From positions 1 through 64,000 of the forward strand of contig CAJYXO010000148.1 of the NCBI GenBank assembly GCA_913778765.1: a DNA stretch of 64,000 nt. Reading direction: 5' to 3'. Source of the stretch: an uncultured Massilia sp. (GTDB taxonomy: Bacteria > Pseudomonadota > Gammaproteobacteria > Burkholderiales > Burkholderiaceae_D). Each line of letters opens with the position of its first letter. Position 1 is the stretch's first letter. The translations under genes and the position numbers were made by a program. Below, piece after piece: positions 39,717-51,967 of the stretch. A model generated the notes under the pieces. It had not been told where the DNA came from, did no database searches, and saw only the letters and a program-made list of their open reading frames with translations.

Positions 39717-40757
39717 TCAAGCTTGGCACAGTTGGGCGGCAGCCGGCGCGCACATCCGGGCCCGGCCCGCAACGCCATCGAAAAAGTGCAGGATGCGGCG
39801 CGGCAGCCAGTCGATGCGGCCGGGGAAGGGGCCGGCTGGAAAGCCGACGTGGCCGCCGGTGGCCGGGTATTCCAGCGTCACCGATGCCGCCGCCGATTCG
39901 GGCAGGTGCCGGCCCGGCAAAAACGGATCGTTGCGCGCGTTCAGCACCAGGGTTGGCACGGTGATGTCGTCCAGCACGTGGCGGGCGCTGGCGCGGCGCC
40001 AGTAATCGTCGGTGTCGCGGTAGCCGTGCAGCGGCGCGGTGACGACGTTGTCGAAGGCGTAGAGGTCGTTTGATGCGAGCAGGGCGGCGCGGTCGAACAG
40101 GCCGGGAAAGCGCTCGAGCTTGGCCAAGGCCTTGGGCTTCAAGGTCGCCAGGAACATGCGCGTGTACAGGCGGTTGAACCCCTTGCCCAGCGCCGCGCCA
40201 CCAGCCGCCAGGTCGAGCGGGGCTGAGACGGACACGGCCGCATCGACGATTTCCGCGCCATGCTGCTGCTCGCCCAGCCAGCGCAGCAGGGCATTCCCGC
40301 CCAGGGAAACGCCGGCAACGTAGAAGCGGCCGCTGAAACGCGGACGCAGGCGGCGGATGATCCAGTCGAGTTCTTCGGCGTCGCCGGAGTGGTAGAAGCG
40401 CGGGGCCAGGTTGGCTTCGCCGGAGCAGCCGCGGAAGTGCGGGACCGCGCCGTGCCAGCCGCGCGCTTTCACCGCCGCCATCAGGCCGCGCGCGTAATGG
40501 CTGTTCGACGAGCCTTCGAGGCCGTGGAAAAGCAGGACAAGCGGCGCATCGGGCTTGCCGCCATCGACGAAATCGACGTCGATGAAATCCTGGCCGCAGG
40601 GCGTGTCCCAGCGCTCGCGCCGGAACGCTGCATCGGGTTTGCGCACGCAGACGGCCGGGTAGATCGTCTGCAGGTCGCCGCCGGGCAGCCAGAGCGGCGC
40701 GCGATAGGCGGACATGTTGTCGAACAGCCCGCTGCAATCGGCGCAGTAATGGCTCAC
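39717..40757 (-). CDS. alpha/beta hydrolase (YheT-like)
   Basis: LLFHGLEGSSNSHYARGLM, GVSLGGNALLRWLGE, GGHVGF. Confidence 0.9.
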   Translation of the reverse strand: MSHYCADCSGLFDNMSAYRAPLWLPGGDLQTIYPAVCVRKPDAAFRRERWDTPCGQDFIDVDFVDGGKPDAPLVLLFHGLEGSSNSHYARGLMAAVKARGWHGAVPHFRGCSGEANLAPRFYHSGDAEELDWIIRRLRPRFSGRFYVAGVSLGGNALLRWLGEQQHGAEIVDAAVSVSAPLDLAAGGAALGKGFNRLYTRMFLATLKPKALAKLERFPGLFDRAALLASNDLYAFDNVVTAPLHGYRDTDDYWRRASARHVLDDITVPTLVLNARNDPFLPGRHLPESAAASVTLEYPATGGHVGFPAGPFPGRIDWLPRRILHFFDGVAGRARMCAPAAAQLCQA

Positions 40758-40773
40758 GGCCAGAGAAAAACGA

Positions 40774-40968
40774 TCAGTGGTGCGACAGCACGGTGCCCGG
40801 CTTCAGGCCGTACTGGGTGCCGCAGTACGGGCACTTGGCGTGGCCGTGGTGATCGAAATCCAGGAAGACGCGCGGGTGGGACGACCACAGCGGCATGGCC
40901 GGGTTCGGGCAGTAGGCCGGCAGGTCCTTGGCTTCCAGTTCCACCACAGGAATGGTCTTCTCGTTCAT
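40774..40968 (-). CDS. small zinc-finger domain protein (NDUFS6-like)
   Basis: YCPNPAMPLWSSHPRVFLDFDHHGHAKCPYCGTQY. Confidence 0.88.
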   Translation of the reverse strand: MNEKTIPVVELEAKDLPAYCPNPAMPLWSSHPRVFLDFDHHGHAKCPYCGTQYGLKPGTVLSHH

Positions 40969-41146
40969 GTTTGACTTCTCCGTCATTGCGAATTGTTCGA
41001 AGCCGCGATTTTAACGGATTTGCACTGATCGCCGGAATGGTCCGGTAGAATAGCGGGCCGATTACTGTCGAGTAGATTTTCTCTGGGGCAATTCTCTCGC
41101 ACTATCACCGATCCTGTTCGATGTCTGACTGTCAGTTTTCCGCCAC

Positions 41147-41887
41147 ATGAACCAGCCGCACCCGGAATTGCCGAGCGACCCGCAGGCAGACGCACGCGGC
41201 TGGCGCGAAGGCTTCCAGACCGGCTTCCCGACCCTGTTCGGCATCGGCGCCTGGGGCATGGTGGTCGGCGTGGCGATGGTGAAAAGCGGCCTGACGGTGG
41301 CCCAGGCCAGCGGTATGACCCTGGTGGCGTTTGCAGGTTCCGCGCAACTGGCTTCGCTGCCCTTGATCGCCGCCGGCGCCCCGATCTGGGTGATCTTCCT
41401 GACGGCCCTGGTCGTCAACCTGCGCTTCGTGATCTTTTCCGCCCTGCTGGGCCCGCATTTCTCGCGCCTGCCGCTGTGGCAGCGCTTTTATCTCGGCTAT
41501 ATCTCCGGCGACGTTTCGATTGCCCTGTTCCTGCAGCGCTATCCCACTTCCACGCCCGCGCCCGGCAAGCTGGCCTTCCTGAAAGGCTTGATGTATCCGA
41601 ACTGGATCGCCTGGCAGGTCGGCTCGCTGATCGGCATCTTCCTGGGCAGCGCCGTGCCGGCCGAATGGCAGCTCGGCTTTGCCGGCACCCTGGCCATCCT
41701 CTGCATCATGGTCCCCCTGATCATCAACAGCGCGGCCCTGTGCGGCGTGGCGGTGGCCGGCGTGACGGCGGTGCTTTGCCATGGCCTGCCGTATAAACTG
41801 GGCTTGCTGGCGGCCGTGCTGGCCGGCATGGCGACCGCCATGATCTTCGAGGAATCCATCACCAAGCGCAGGATTGGCAATGGCTGA
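41147..41887 (+). CDS. azlC: AzlC family branched-chain amino acid exporter subunit
   Basis: GWREGFQTGFPTLFGIGAWGMVVGVAMVKSGLT, AGSAQLASLPL. Confidence 0.9.
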   Translation: MNQPHPELPSDPQADARGWREGFQTGFPTLFGIGAWGMVVGVAMVKSGLTVAQASGMTLVAFAGSAQLASLPLIAAGAPIWVIFLTALVVNLRFVIFSALLGPHFSRLPLWQRFYLGYISGDVSIALFLQRYPTSTPAPGKLAFLKGLMYPNWIAWQVGSLIGIFLGSAVPAEWQLGFAGTLAILCIMVPLIINSAALCGVAVAGVTAVLCHGLPYKLGLLAAVLAGMATAMIFEESITKRRIGNG

Positions 41888-42224
41888 CTGGCAAATCTGG
41901 CTCGTGATCCTGGTGCTGGGCGTGGCCACCGCCTGCACCCGCAGCGCGTTCTGGCTGATCGGCCACAAGGTGACGATCCCGCCGCGGGTCCAGGAGATGC
42001 TGCGCTATGCGCCGGCCTGCGCGCTGGCCGCCATCGTCTTCCCGGACATGGTGCTGGGGCCGCAGGGCGAGCTGCAACTGGCGCTGGGAAATCCGAAGCT
42101 GATCGCCGGCATCGCCGCGCTGCTGTTCTACCTGTGGCGGCGCGCGATGCTGCAGACCATCGTGTTCGGCATGCTGGTGCTGACACTGTTGCGTGTGTTT
42201 CATGTTTTCGGCAACATCGGCTAG
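41880..42224 (+). CDS. azlD: AzlD family protein
   Basis: Small TM protein overlapping azlC stop; PPRVQEMLRYAPACALAAIVFPDM. Confidence 0.88.
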   Translation: MADWQIWLVILVLGVATACTRSAFWLIGHKVTIPPRVQEMLRYAPACALAAIVFPDMVLGPQGELQLALGNPKLIAGIAALLFYLWRRAMLQTIVFGMLVLTLLRVFHVFGNIG

Positions 42225-42267
42225 AGTAAAATAACGTTTTTTCACTATCACCCGGATCCACGCTGAC

Positions 42268-43470
42268 ATGGCCGTCCTCAATTTCACCCGCTTGCAAGAC
42301 CTGATCGACCAAGGCGCGCTGAAGGGCAAGCGCGTCTTCATCCGCGCCGACCTCAACGTCCCGCAGGACGACGCCGGCAACATCACCGAAGACACCCGCG
42401 TGCGCGCCTCCGTGCCCGCGATCCGCGACGCCCTGCAGGCAGGCGCGGCCGTGATGGTGACCTCCCACCTGGGCCGCCCGCTTGAAGGCGAATTCAAGCC
42501 GGAAGACAGCCTGGCGCCGGTCGCCAAGCGCTTGTCCGAGCTGCTGGGCATGCCGGTCGACCTGAAGCAGAACTGGGTCGATGGCGTGGACGTCGCCCCG
42601 GGTCAGGTCGTGCTGCTGGAAAACTGCCGCGTCAACAAGGGCGAAAAGAAAAACGACGATGCGCTGGCCCAGAAGATGGCCAAGCTGTGCGACGTCTACG
42701 TGAACGACGCCTTCGGCACCGCCCACCGCGCCGAAGCGACCACCCATGGCATCGCCAAGTTCGCGCCCGTGGTGGCCGCCGGCCCGCTGCTGGCCGCCGA
42801 GCTGGATGCGCTGGGCAAGGCCCTGCATGCACCGCAGCGTCCGCTGCTGGCGATCGTCGCCGGTTCGAAGGTGTCGAGCAAGCTGACCATCCTGCAGAGC
42901 CTGGCCGACAAGGTCGACAACCTGATCGTCGGCGGCGGCATCGCCAACACCTTCATGAAGGCCGTCGGCCTGAACGTCGGCAAATCGCTGATGGAAGCCG
43001 ACCTGGTGGGCGAAGCGAAAACCATCATCGACAAGATGGCGGCGCGCGGCGCCACCGTGCCGATCCCGGTGGACGTGGTGTGCGCGAAAGAGTTCTCGCC
43101 GACCGCCGCCGCGACCGTCAAGGACGTGGCGGACGTGCTCGAGGACGACATGATCCTGGACATCGGTCCGAAGACCGCGGCCCAGCTGGCCGAGCAGATT
43201 TCGAAGGCCGGCACCATCGTCTGGAACGGCCCGGTGGGCGTGTTCGAGTTCGACCAGTTCGCCGAAGGCACGAAGACCCTGGCCACCGCCATCGCGCAGT
43301 CGAAGGGCTTCTCGATCGCCGGCGGCGGCGACACCCTGGCTGCCATCGCCAAATATCATATTGCCGACCAAATCGGCTATATCTCGACCGGCGGCGGCGC
43401 TTTCCTCGAGTTCCTCGAAGGGAAGACGCTGCCGGCGGTGGAGATCCTGCTGCAACGCAGCGCCAAGTAA
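42268..43470 (+). CDS. pgk: phosphoglycerate kinase
   Basis: [48 protein letters not shown]. Confidence 0.98.
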   Translation: MAVLNFTRLQDLIDQGALKGKRVFIRADLNVPQDDAGNITEDTRVRASVPAIRDALQAGAAVMVTSHLGRPLEGEFKPEDSLAPVAKRLSELLGMPVDLKQNWVDGVDVAPGQVVLLENCRVNKGEKKNDDALAQKMAKLCDVYVNDAFGTAHRAEATTHGIAKFAPVVAAGPLLAAELDALGKALHAPQRPLLAIVAGSKVSSKLTILQSLADKVDNLIVGGGIANTFMKAVGLNVGKSLMEADLVGEAKTIIDKMAARGATVPIPVDVVCAKEFSPTAAATVKDVADVLEDDMILDIGPKTAAQLAEQISKAGTIVWNGPVGVFEFDQFAEGTKTLATAIAQSKGFSIAGGGDTLAAIAKYHIADQIGYISTGGGAFLEFLEGKTLPAVEILLQRSAK

Positions 43471-43486
43471 AAACGAGTGAGACCCT

Positions 43487-43510
43487 AGCGCAGCCCAAGG
43501 CTGCGCTTTT
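43487..43510 (+). terminator. hairpin between pgk and pyk (possible terminator)
   Basis: AGCGCAGCCcaaGGCTGCGCTTTT. Confidence 0.65.
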
Positions 43511-43525
43511 CATTGAAGGATAACC

Positions 43526-44995
<1,470 letters not shown>

Positions 44996-45016
44996 AACCC
45001 GTCGTCAAGTTTGGCA

Positions 45017-45106
45017 CGTCGTCCCCGCGCAGGCGGGGATCCAAGGTCTGCAAGCGCTGACGATACGCCAGCAAACTTGGGTTCCCGCCTGCGCGGGAAC
45101 GACGGG
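45017..45106. repeat. paired inverted REP-like units
   Basis: cgtcGTCCCCGCgcagGCGGGGATccaagg (45017-45046) and opposite-orientation ccaGCAAACTTGGGTTCCCGCctgcGCGGGAACgacggg (to 45106). Confidence 0.8.
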
Positions 45107-45179
45107 TTAACATAAGAAGAACGTAGCGGGTTTATTCGAGCTTCCACACACAAGTTTTTTAATTGTTTGGAGCAAAACC

Positions 45180-46244
45180 ATGGCACTCGTATCAATGCGT
45201 CAACTGCTGGACCATGCCGCCGAACACGGCTATGGTCTGCCGGCGTTTAACGTCAACAACCTGGAGCAGGTCCAGGCCATCATGGCCGCGGCCGATGCCG
45301 TCAACAGCCCGGTCATCATGCAGGCCTCGGCCGGGGCCCGCAAATATGCCGGCGAAGCCTTCCTGCGCCACCTGATCGACGCCGCCGTCGAAGCCTACCC
45401 GCACATCCCGGTCGTCATGCACCAGGACCACGGGCAGTCGCCGGCCGTGTGCATGGCTGCGATCCGTTCGGGCTTCTCGTCCGTCATGATGGACGGCTCG
45501 CTGGAAGCCGACGGCAAGTCGGTCGCTTCCTATGAGTACAACGTCGACGTGTCGCGTGAAGTGGTGAAATTCGCGCACGCGATCGGCGTGACCGTCGAGG
45601 CCGAACTGGGCGTGCTCGGTTCGCTGGAAACCATGAAGGGCGACAAGGAAGACGGCCACGGCGCGGACCGCACCATGACCCGCGAAGAGCTGCTGACCGA
45701 CGTGGCGCAGGCCGCCGACTTCGTCGCCAGGACCCAGTGCGACGCGCTGGCCATCGCGATCGGCACCTCGCACGGCGCCTATAAATTCACGCGCCAGCCG
45801 ACCGGCGACATCCTGGCCATCGACCGCATCAAGGAAATCCACGCGCGCATCCCGAACACCCACCTGGTGATGCACGGTTCCTCGTCGGTGCCGCAGGACC
45901 TGCTGGCGATCATCCGCGAATTCGGCGGCGACATGAAGGAAACCTATGGCGTGCCGGTCGAAGAGATCCAGGAAGGCATCAAGCACGGCGTCCGCAAGAT
46001 CAACATCGACACCGACATCCGCCTGGCAATGACGGCCGCGATCCGCAAGTACCTGTTCGAGAACCCGTCGAAGTTCGACCCGCGCGACTACCTGAAGCCG
46101 GCCCGCGAAGCCGCCACCCAGATCTGCAAGGCGCGCTACGTCTCCTTCGGCTGCGAAGGCATGGCCTCGAAGATCAAGCCGGTGCCGCTGGACAAGATGG
46201 CCGAGCGTTACAAGGCCGGTGAGCTGGCGCAGATCGTTCAGTAA
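45180..46244 (+). CDS. fba: class II fructose-bisphosphate aldolase (CbbA/Fba type)
   Basis: [53 protein letters not shown]. Confidence 0.97.
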   Translation: MALVSMRQLLDHAAEHGYGLPAFNVNNLEQVQAIMAAADAVNSPVIMQASAGARKYAGEAFLRHLIDAAVEAYPHIPVVMHQDHGQSPAVCMAAIRSGFSSVMMDGSLEADGKSVASYEYNVDVSREVVKFAHAIGVTVEAELGVLGSLETMKGDKEDGHGADRTMTREELLTDVAQAADFVARTQCDALAIAIGTSHGAYKFTRQPTGDILAIDRIKEIHARIPNTHLVMHGSSSVPQDLLAIIREFGGDMKETYGVPVEEIQEGIKHGVRKINIDTDIRLAMTAAIRKYLFENPSKFDPRDYLKPAREAATQICKARYVSFGCEGMASKIKPVPLDKMAERYKAGELAQIVQ

Positions 46245-46253
46245 TTCGTTTTA

Positions 46254-46283
46254 CCCGTCGTTCCCGCCTTCGCGGGAACGACG
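46254..46283. repeat. REP-like palindromic unit downstream of fba
   Basis: cccgtcGTTCCCGCcttcGCGGGAACgacg, 8-bp stem. Confidence 0.8.
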
Positions 46284-46399
46284 TGCAAAAGTAGCATGCT
46301 CACGATGGCAATGCGGCACCGCGTCAAAAATGACGTAAAATTACGCACTTCCTCACCGGCGGTCCCCCGCCGGTTTCGCTTTATCAAGATACCCCTTCT

Positions 46400-47296
46400 A
46401 TGAAAAGCCTCTACCAATCCACAATCTCCTCCCTGCCACTGCTCGGCCGCGGCAAGGTCCGCGACAACTACGCCGTCGGCGACGACAAGATCCTGATCGT
46501 CACCACCGACCGCCTGTCCGCCTTCGACGTCGTGATGAACGAGCCGATCCCCGGCAAGGGCATGGTGCTGAACCAGATGAGCGATTTCTGGTTCGAAAAA
46601 CTCGGCCACATCGTGCCGAACCACCTGACCGGCGTGGCGCCGGAATCCGTGGTGGCGCCGGATGAAGTGGATCAGGTCAAGGGGCGCGCCGTGGTCGCCA
46701 AGCGCCTCAAGCCGATCATGGTCGAGGCGGTGGTGCGCGGCTACATCATCGGTTCCGGCTGGAAGGATTACCAGGCCAACGGCGCGATCTGCGGCATCCA
46801 CCTCCCTGTCGGCCTGCGCCAGGCCGACAAGCTGCCCGAGCCGCTGTTCACCCCGGCCGCGAAAGCCGACCTGGGCGAGCACGACGAGAACATCAGCTTC
46901 GAGGAAATGGAGCACCGCATCGGCCTCGAACTGGCCGAGAAGATCCGTGACGTCAGCATCAAGCTGTACAACGCCGCATCGCAGTACGCGGCCGAGCGCG
47001 GCATCATCATCGCCGACACCAAGTTCGAATTCGGCCTCGACGACAACGGCGTGCTGCACCTGATGGACGAAGTCCTGACCGCCGATTCCTCGCGCTTCTG
47101 GCCGGCGGACTCCTACGCCCCGGACATGTCGCCGCCGTCCTTCGACAAGCAGTTCGTGCGCGACTACCTCGAAACTTTGACCGAATGGAAAAAGACCCCG
47201 CCGGCGCCGCCGCTGCCGCAGGACGTCATCGACAAGACCCAGGCCAAGTATCTCGAAGCCATCGAACGCCTGACCGGCGACAAGCTGAAGGTTTGA
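46400..47296 (+). CDS. purC: phosphoribosylaminoimidazolesuccinocarboxamide synthase
   Basis: [53 protein letters not shown]. Confidence 0.98.
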   Translation: MKSLYQSTISSLPLLGRGKVRDNYAVGDDKILIVTTDRLSAFDVVMNEPIPGKGMVLNQMSDFWFEKLGHIVPNHLTGVAPESVVAPDEVDQVKGRAVVAKRLKPIMVEAVVRGYIIGSGWKDYQANGAICGIHLPVGLRQADKLPEPLFTPAAKADLGEHDENISFEEMEHRIGLELAEKIRDVSIKLYNAASQYAAERGIIIADTKFEFGLDDNGVLHLMDEVLTADSSRFWPADSYAPDMSPPSFDKQFVRDYLETLTEWKKTPPAPPLPQDVIDKTQAKYLEAIERLTGDKLKV

Positions 47297-47299
47297 GCA

Positions 47300-47800
47300 A
47301 TGGCAGATAACAACAAGCCGATGGTCGGCGTGATCATGGGTTCCAATTCCGACTGGGACGTGATGCAGCATGCGGTCGCCATCCTGAAGCAGTTCGGCGT
47401 GCCGCATGAGGCCCAGGTGATCTCGGCGCACCGCATGCCGGACGAAATGTTCGCGTATGCCGACAGCGCGCGTGGCCGCGGCCTGCGCGCCATCATCGCC
47501 GGCGCCGGCGGCGCCGCCCACCTGCCGGGCATGGTCGCCGCGAAAACCATCGTGCCGGTGCTGGGCGTGCCGGTGCCGTCGCGCTACCTGCGCGGCGAGG
47601 ATTCGCTGCTGTCGATCGTGCAGATGCCGAAGGGCGTGCCGGTGTCGACCTTCGCCATCGGCGAGGCCGGCGCCGCCAACGCGGCCCTGACCGCGGTCGC
47701 GATCCTGGCTGCGAACGACGATGCGCTGGCTGCGCAGCTGGAAGACTTCCGCGCCAGTCAGACGGCGGCCGCCAAGGCCATGACCCTGCCGCTCGAATGA
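47300..47800 (+). CDS. purE: 5-(carboxyamino)imidazole ribonucleotide mutase
   Basis: [58 protein letters not shown]. Confidence 0.98.
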   Translation: MADNNKPMVGVIMGSNSDWDVMQHAVAILKQFGVPHEAQVISAHRMPDEMFAYADSARGRGLRAIIAGAGGAAHLPGMVAAKTIVPVLGVPVPSRYLRGEDSLLSIVQMPKGVPVSTFAIGEAGAANAALTAVAILAANDDALAAQLEDFRASQTAAAKAMTLPLE

Positions 47801-47801
47801 C

Positions 47802-48998
47802 ATGAGTAACCAGGAAACGAAACCCCTGCTGCCCGCCGCCAACCCGTCCACCTGGCTGGGCGTGATGGGCGGCGGCCAGCTGGGCCGCATGTTCGCCCAG
47901 GCCGCGCAGGCGATGGGCTACAAGGTTGCCGTGCTGGAGCCGTCCGCCGATTGCCCGGCCGGGCAGCTTGCCGAGCGCCTCGTCGAAGCCGGCTACACGG
48001 ACGCCGCCGGCCTCGATGCGCTGGCCAGCCAGTGCGCGGCCGTCACCACCGAGTTCGAGAACGTGCCGGCCGCCAGCCTGAGCAGGCTGGCGCAAAGCGT
48101 CTTCGTCGCCCCGAATGCCCACGGCGTGTCGGTGGCCCAGGACCGCATCGCCGAGAAATCCTTCTTCGTGGCCTGCGCGGGCAAATCCGGCGTGATGCCG
48201 GCGCCGCACAAGGTCATCGCGTCGAACGAAGACGTCGATGCGATTCCCGGCGATCTGCTGCCCGGCATCCTCAAAACGGTGCGCATGGGCTACGACGGCA
48301 AGGGCCAGGTGCGCGTGCGCACGCGCGAGGACGTGCGCGCCGCCTTCGAGGCCATGGGCCGGGTGACCTGCCTGCTGGAGAAGATGCTGCCGCTGGCGTA
48401 CGAAGTCTCGGTGCTGACCGCGCGCGGCCATGACGGCGCCTCGGTCGTGTACCCGATCGCCGAGAACGTCCACCGCGACGGCATCCTGTTCACCACCACC
48501 GTGCCGGGGCCGAACGTCTCCGCGGATTGCGCCCGCAAGGCGCAGGATGCGGCGCGCGCGATCGTTGCCGAACTCGGCTACGTGGGCGTGCTGTGCATCG
48601 AGTTCTTCGTGCTGGCCGACGGTTCGCTGGTCGTCAACGAGATGGCGCCGCGCCCGCACAACAGCGGCCACTACACCATCGACGCCTGCGTCACCAGCCA
48701 GTTCGCGCAGCAGGTGAGGGCGATGGCGCGCCTGCCGCTGGGCGATTGTCGCCAGCATTCCCCCAGCGTGATGCTGAATATCCTGGGCGACGCCTGGTTC
48801 GACGGCGACAGCAACGTGGTGCGCGAACCGGCCTGGGACCAGGTGCTGGCCCTGCCGGGCGCCAACCTGCACCTGTACGGCAAGGACGATCCGCGCCGCG
48901 GCCGCAAGATGGGCCACGTGACCTTCGTCGCGCCGACGCTGGCGGAAGCCCGGCGCAGCTTCGAACAGGCCTGCGCCATCCTCGGGATCGCAGCATGA
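47802..48998 (+). CDS. purK: 5-(carboxyamino)imidazole ribonucleotide synthase
   Basis: [58 protein letters not shown]. Confidence 0.98.
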   Translation: MSNQETKPLLPAANPSTWLGVMGGGQLGRMFAQAAQAMGYKVAVLEPSADCPAGQLAERLVEAGYTDAAGLDALASQCAAVTTEFENVPAASLSRLAQSVFVAPNAHGVSVAQDRIAEKSFFVACAGKSGVMPAPHKVIASNEDVDAIPGDLLPGILKTVRMGYDGKGQVRVRTREDVRAAFEAMGRVTCLLEKMLPLAYEVSVLTARGHDGASVVYPIAENVHRDGILFTTTVPGPNVSADCARKAQDAARAIVAELGYVGVLCIEFFVLADGSLVVNEMAPRPHNSGHYTIDACVTSQFAQQVRAMARLPLGDCRQHSPSVMLNILGDAWFDGDSNVVREPAWDQVLALPGANLHLYGKDDPRRGRKMGHVTFVAPTLAEARRSFEQACAILGIAA

Positions 48999-50047
48999 CC
49001 CGGCAGCAAGCCATGGAAGCCAACCAGGCCGACATCGACGCCGCCGCGCGTGCGCTCGAAGCCGGCAGCCTGGTCGCCTTCCCGACCGAGACCGTGTACG
49101 GCCTGGGCGCCGATGCCGAGAACCCGGCCGCCGTCGCCGCCATCTATGCGGCCAAGGGCCGCCCGCAGGACCACCCGGTGATCGTGCACGTGGCGCCGGG
49201 GGCGTCCCTCGATTACTGGTGCGCCGACATCCCGGCGGAAGCACGCCAGCTGGCCGATGCCTTCTGGCCCGGCCCGCTGACCATGATCCTCAAGCGCGCA
49301 CCGAACATTCCCGATGCGGTCTCCGGCGGCCAGGACACGGTCGGCATCCGCTGCCCCTCGCACCCGGTCGCGATCCGCCTGCTGCAGGCCTTCAAGGACG
49401 GGCAGGGCGGCGTCGCGGCGCCGTCGGCCAACAAGTTCGGCCATGTCAGCCCGACCACCGCGCAGCATGTCAGAGATGAATTCGGCGACGAATTCGGCAA
49501 CAGCGGTCGGATTGCCGCGGTGCTGGACGGCGGCCAGAGCGAAGTCGGGATCGAGTCGACCATCGTCGACCTGTCGCGCCTGGCCACCCACGGCCCGGTG
49601 CTGCTGCGGCCCGGTCACATCTCGGCCGAAGCCATTGCCGCCGTGATCGACCGGCTGCCGGCGCGTCCCGACGCCGCGGCCCCGCGCGCCTCGGGCACGC
49701 TCGAATCGCATTACGCCCCGCATACGCCGGTGGCGATGCAGGACACGGCCACCCTCGTCACCACCCTGGAGCGCCTGCATGCCGCCGGCCGCAAGGTGGC
49801 GCTGATCCATTACTCGGCCTTGCCGCAGGCGCATGCCGAAACCGTGCTGCCGGCCACGCCGGCCGGTTTCGCCCACGCCCTGTACGCGGCGCTGCGCGCG
49901 ATGGACGGCGTCGACGCCGATCTGATCCTGGTCGAAGCGCCGCCGCAGGACGGCGCCTGGCTGGGCGTCAACGACCGCCTGCGCCGCGCCGCCCACGGCT
50001 CGACCGGCATCGTGCACGGGCTGATAAACAACAGTATCGCGCTCTGA
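48995..50047 (+). CDS. sua5: L-threonylcarbamoyladenylate synthase (Sua5/TsaC)
   Basis: [47 protein letters not shown] overlap with purK. Confidence 0.95.
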   Translation: MTRQQAMEANQADIDAAARALEAGSLVAFPTETVYGLGADAENPAAVAAIYAAKGRPQDHPVIVHVAPGASLDYWCADIPAEARQLADAFWPGPLTMILKRAPNIPDAVSGGQDTVGIRCPSHPVAIRLLQAFKDGQGGVAAPSANKFGHVSPTTAQHVRDEFGDEFGNSGRIAAVLDGGQSEVGIESTIVDLSRLATHGPVLLRPGHISAEAIAAVIDRLPARPDAAAPRASGTLESHYAPHTPVAMQDTATLVTTLERLHAAGRKVALIHYSALPQAHAETVLPATPAGFAHALYAALRAMDGVDADLILVEAPPQDGAWLGVNDRLRRAAHGSTGIVHGLINNSIAL

Positions 50048-50109
50048 TACAAACCGTTTCTTCTCAAAAACGCCCGCAAGCTTCATGCTTGTAGGAAATG
50101 TGGTTTCCT

Positions 50110-50196
50110 CGTCGTCCCCGCGCAGGCGGGGACCCAGGTTTTTTCGCGTTTCGACAGCGCAAACAAACTTGGGTCCCCGCCTCCGCGGGGACGACG
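50110..50196. repeat. paired inverted REP-like units
   Basis: cgtcGTCCCCGCgcagGCGGGGACccagg (50110-50138) and inverted acttgggGTCCCCGCctccGCGGGGACgacg-type unit (50167-50196). Confidence 0.8.
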
Positions 50197-50237
50197 CATT
50201 TACGCACCCGAATTAGCAATTTGTCTCGTTTGTCAGA

Positions 50238-51755
50238 ATGAAATCCCTGCGCTCCCTGTCTACCCCGGTCTTCTCCCTCGGCCTGGGCATCCTGTTGGCC
50301 GCCTGCAGCGGCGGCACCACCACCGGCGGCACCCCGATGGGTGTCGAGAATCCCGCGCCGCTGCCCGCGCCGACCCGCGGCAGCCTGGTCGGCCAGGCCG
50401 CCTCGGTCGCCGTCAGCGTTGGCGGCAACAGCCTGACCACCTTATCGCCGTCGGTGCTGGCCGGCTTCCTGGAAGCGGCCCAGACCGGCACCCTGGCGGT
50501 GGCCGGCCAGCCGCAGTGCGCGGTGTCGGTCTACCGCGTGCACTACAACACCGTCGGCGGCGCCGGCGAACTGAGCGATGCCAGCGCCGCCATCTTCGTG
50601 CCCTCGGGTACGGGCCCTTCGTGCAGCAATTCGCGGCCGGTGCTGTTGTACGCGCACGGCACCTCGTTGCAGAAATCCTACGACATGGCCGACATCGCCA
50701 ACAACACGGAAGCGCGCCTGGCCGCCGCCGTGTTCGCGGCCCAGGGCTTCATCGTGGTGGCGCCGAATTACGCCGGCTACGGCGGCTCCTCGCTCGGCTA
50801 CCACCCTTATCTCGACCGGGTGCAGGAAGGCGCGGACATGCTCGATGCCCTGCGCGCGGCGCGCAGCACCTTCACCGGCATCGGCGCGCGCGACTCCGGC
50901 AAGCTGCTGGTGACAGGCTATTCGCAGGGCGGCTATGTGGCGCTGGCGGCCCAGCGTGCGATGCAGGAAGCGGGCAGCGAGTTCACGTTGGCGGCGGCCG
51001 CCGGCATGTCGGGGCCTTACGCCATCGCGCGCTTCGGCGACGAGTTGTTCGGCGGCGCCCCGCGCGACGGCGCGACCGTGATCGTGCCGACCATCGTCAA
51101 CGCGGCCCAGCACGCCAATGCGGCGATCTACCGCACCCCGGCCGACGTTTACGAGGCGCAGTACGCTTCCACCATCGTCGACCTGGTGCCGGGCACGCTC
51201 GGCGCCAGCGACCTGGTCAGCCAGGGCAAGCTGCCGGCCAGCGCCCTGTTCGCGGCCGACTCGATGCCGCAGCGGCCGGGCTATACCCAGTACTTCGGCG
51301 CCAACAACCTGGTCCGCAGCGACTACCGCGCGGCCTACCTGGCGGACGCGGCGGCCCATCCCTGCGAGCAGAGCGCCGCCGCGCCGCTGGACTGCGCACC
51401 CGCCCACCCCCTGCGCAAGTGGCTGGTGCGCAACGATCTGCGCAGCTATCTGCCGGCCGCGCCGACCCTGCTGTGCGGCGGCCACGACGATCCGACCGTG
51501 CCTTACTTCAATACGACGGCGACAGCCGCCTATTTCCGGGCACGCGGCGCCAGCATCGTCGAGCTCGACATCGACGACACGCCCAGCCTGAGCGATCCTT
51601 TCCGTAGCGCCAAGGCCGGCTTCGTGGCCGCCCGCACCCTCCTGCGCGCGGCGAATGGCGACGGCGCCGTGGCGTCCAGTTACCACGCCGGTCTGGTCGC
51701 GCCTTTCTGCATGGCTGCGACACGCGACTATTTCCAATCGATCCTTGCTCGCTAA
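50238..51755 (+). CDS. secreted alpha/beta hydrolase / lipase-like lipoprotein
   Basis: Lipoprotein-like signal (LGLGILLAACSGG), LLYAHGT, VTGYSQGGYVAL, CGGHDDPTVPY. Confidence 0.85.
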   Translation: MKSLRSLSTPVFSLGLGILLAACSGGTTTGGTPMGVENPAPLPAPTRGSLVGQAASVAVSVGGNSLTTLSPSVLAGFLEAAQTGTLAVAGQPQCAVSVYRVHYNTVGGAGELSDASAAIFVPSGTGPSCSNSRPVLLYAHGTSLQKSYDMADIANNTEARLAAAVFAAQGFIVVAPNYAGYGGSSLGYHPYLDRVQEGADMLDALRAARSTFTGIGARDSGKLLVTGYSQGGYVALAAQRAMQEAGSEFTLAAAAGMSGPYAIARFGDELFGGAPRDGATVIVPTIVNAAQHANAAIYRTPADVYEAQYASTIVDLVPGTLGASDLVSQGKLPASALFAADSMPQRPGYTQYFGANNLVRSDYRAAYLADAAAHPCEQSAAAPLDCAPAHPLRKWLVRNDLRSYLPAAPTLLCGGHDDPTVPYFNTTATAAYFRARGASIVELDIDDTPSLSDPFRSAKAGFVAARTLLRAANGDGAVASSYHAGLVAPFCMAATRDYFQSILAR

Positions 51756-51967
51756 ATACACTTTTTTGCTTATTGGAAGCTGAGCAGCGTTGCTATAATC
51801 CCCAGCGCTGCCGGCTTCATCCATACCGTGTTGCAAATGTTGTTGCCCATGCACGATATGGAAGGCTTTACCGTATACAACCAAGCTGAACACTGGCATA
51901 TTAGTTGTGATACGAATAGCACGGGCGTTCGTTTCAAGCAAAGAAAATACCTCATCTAGGAGACACA

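Noticed and set aside
46238-47890. 550-aa minus-strand ORF antisense to purC-purE
   Set aside because: Overlaps two unmistakable purine genes and has shadow-ORF composition.
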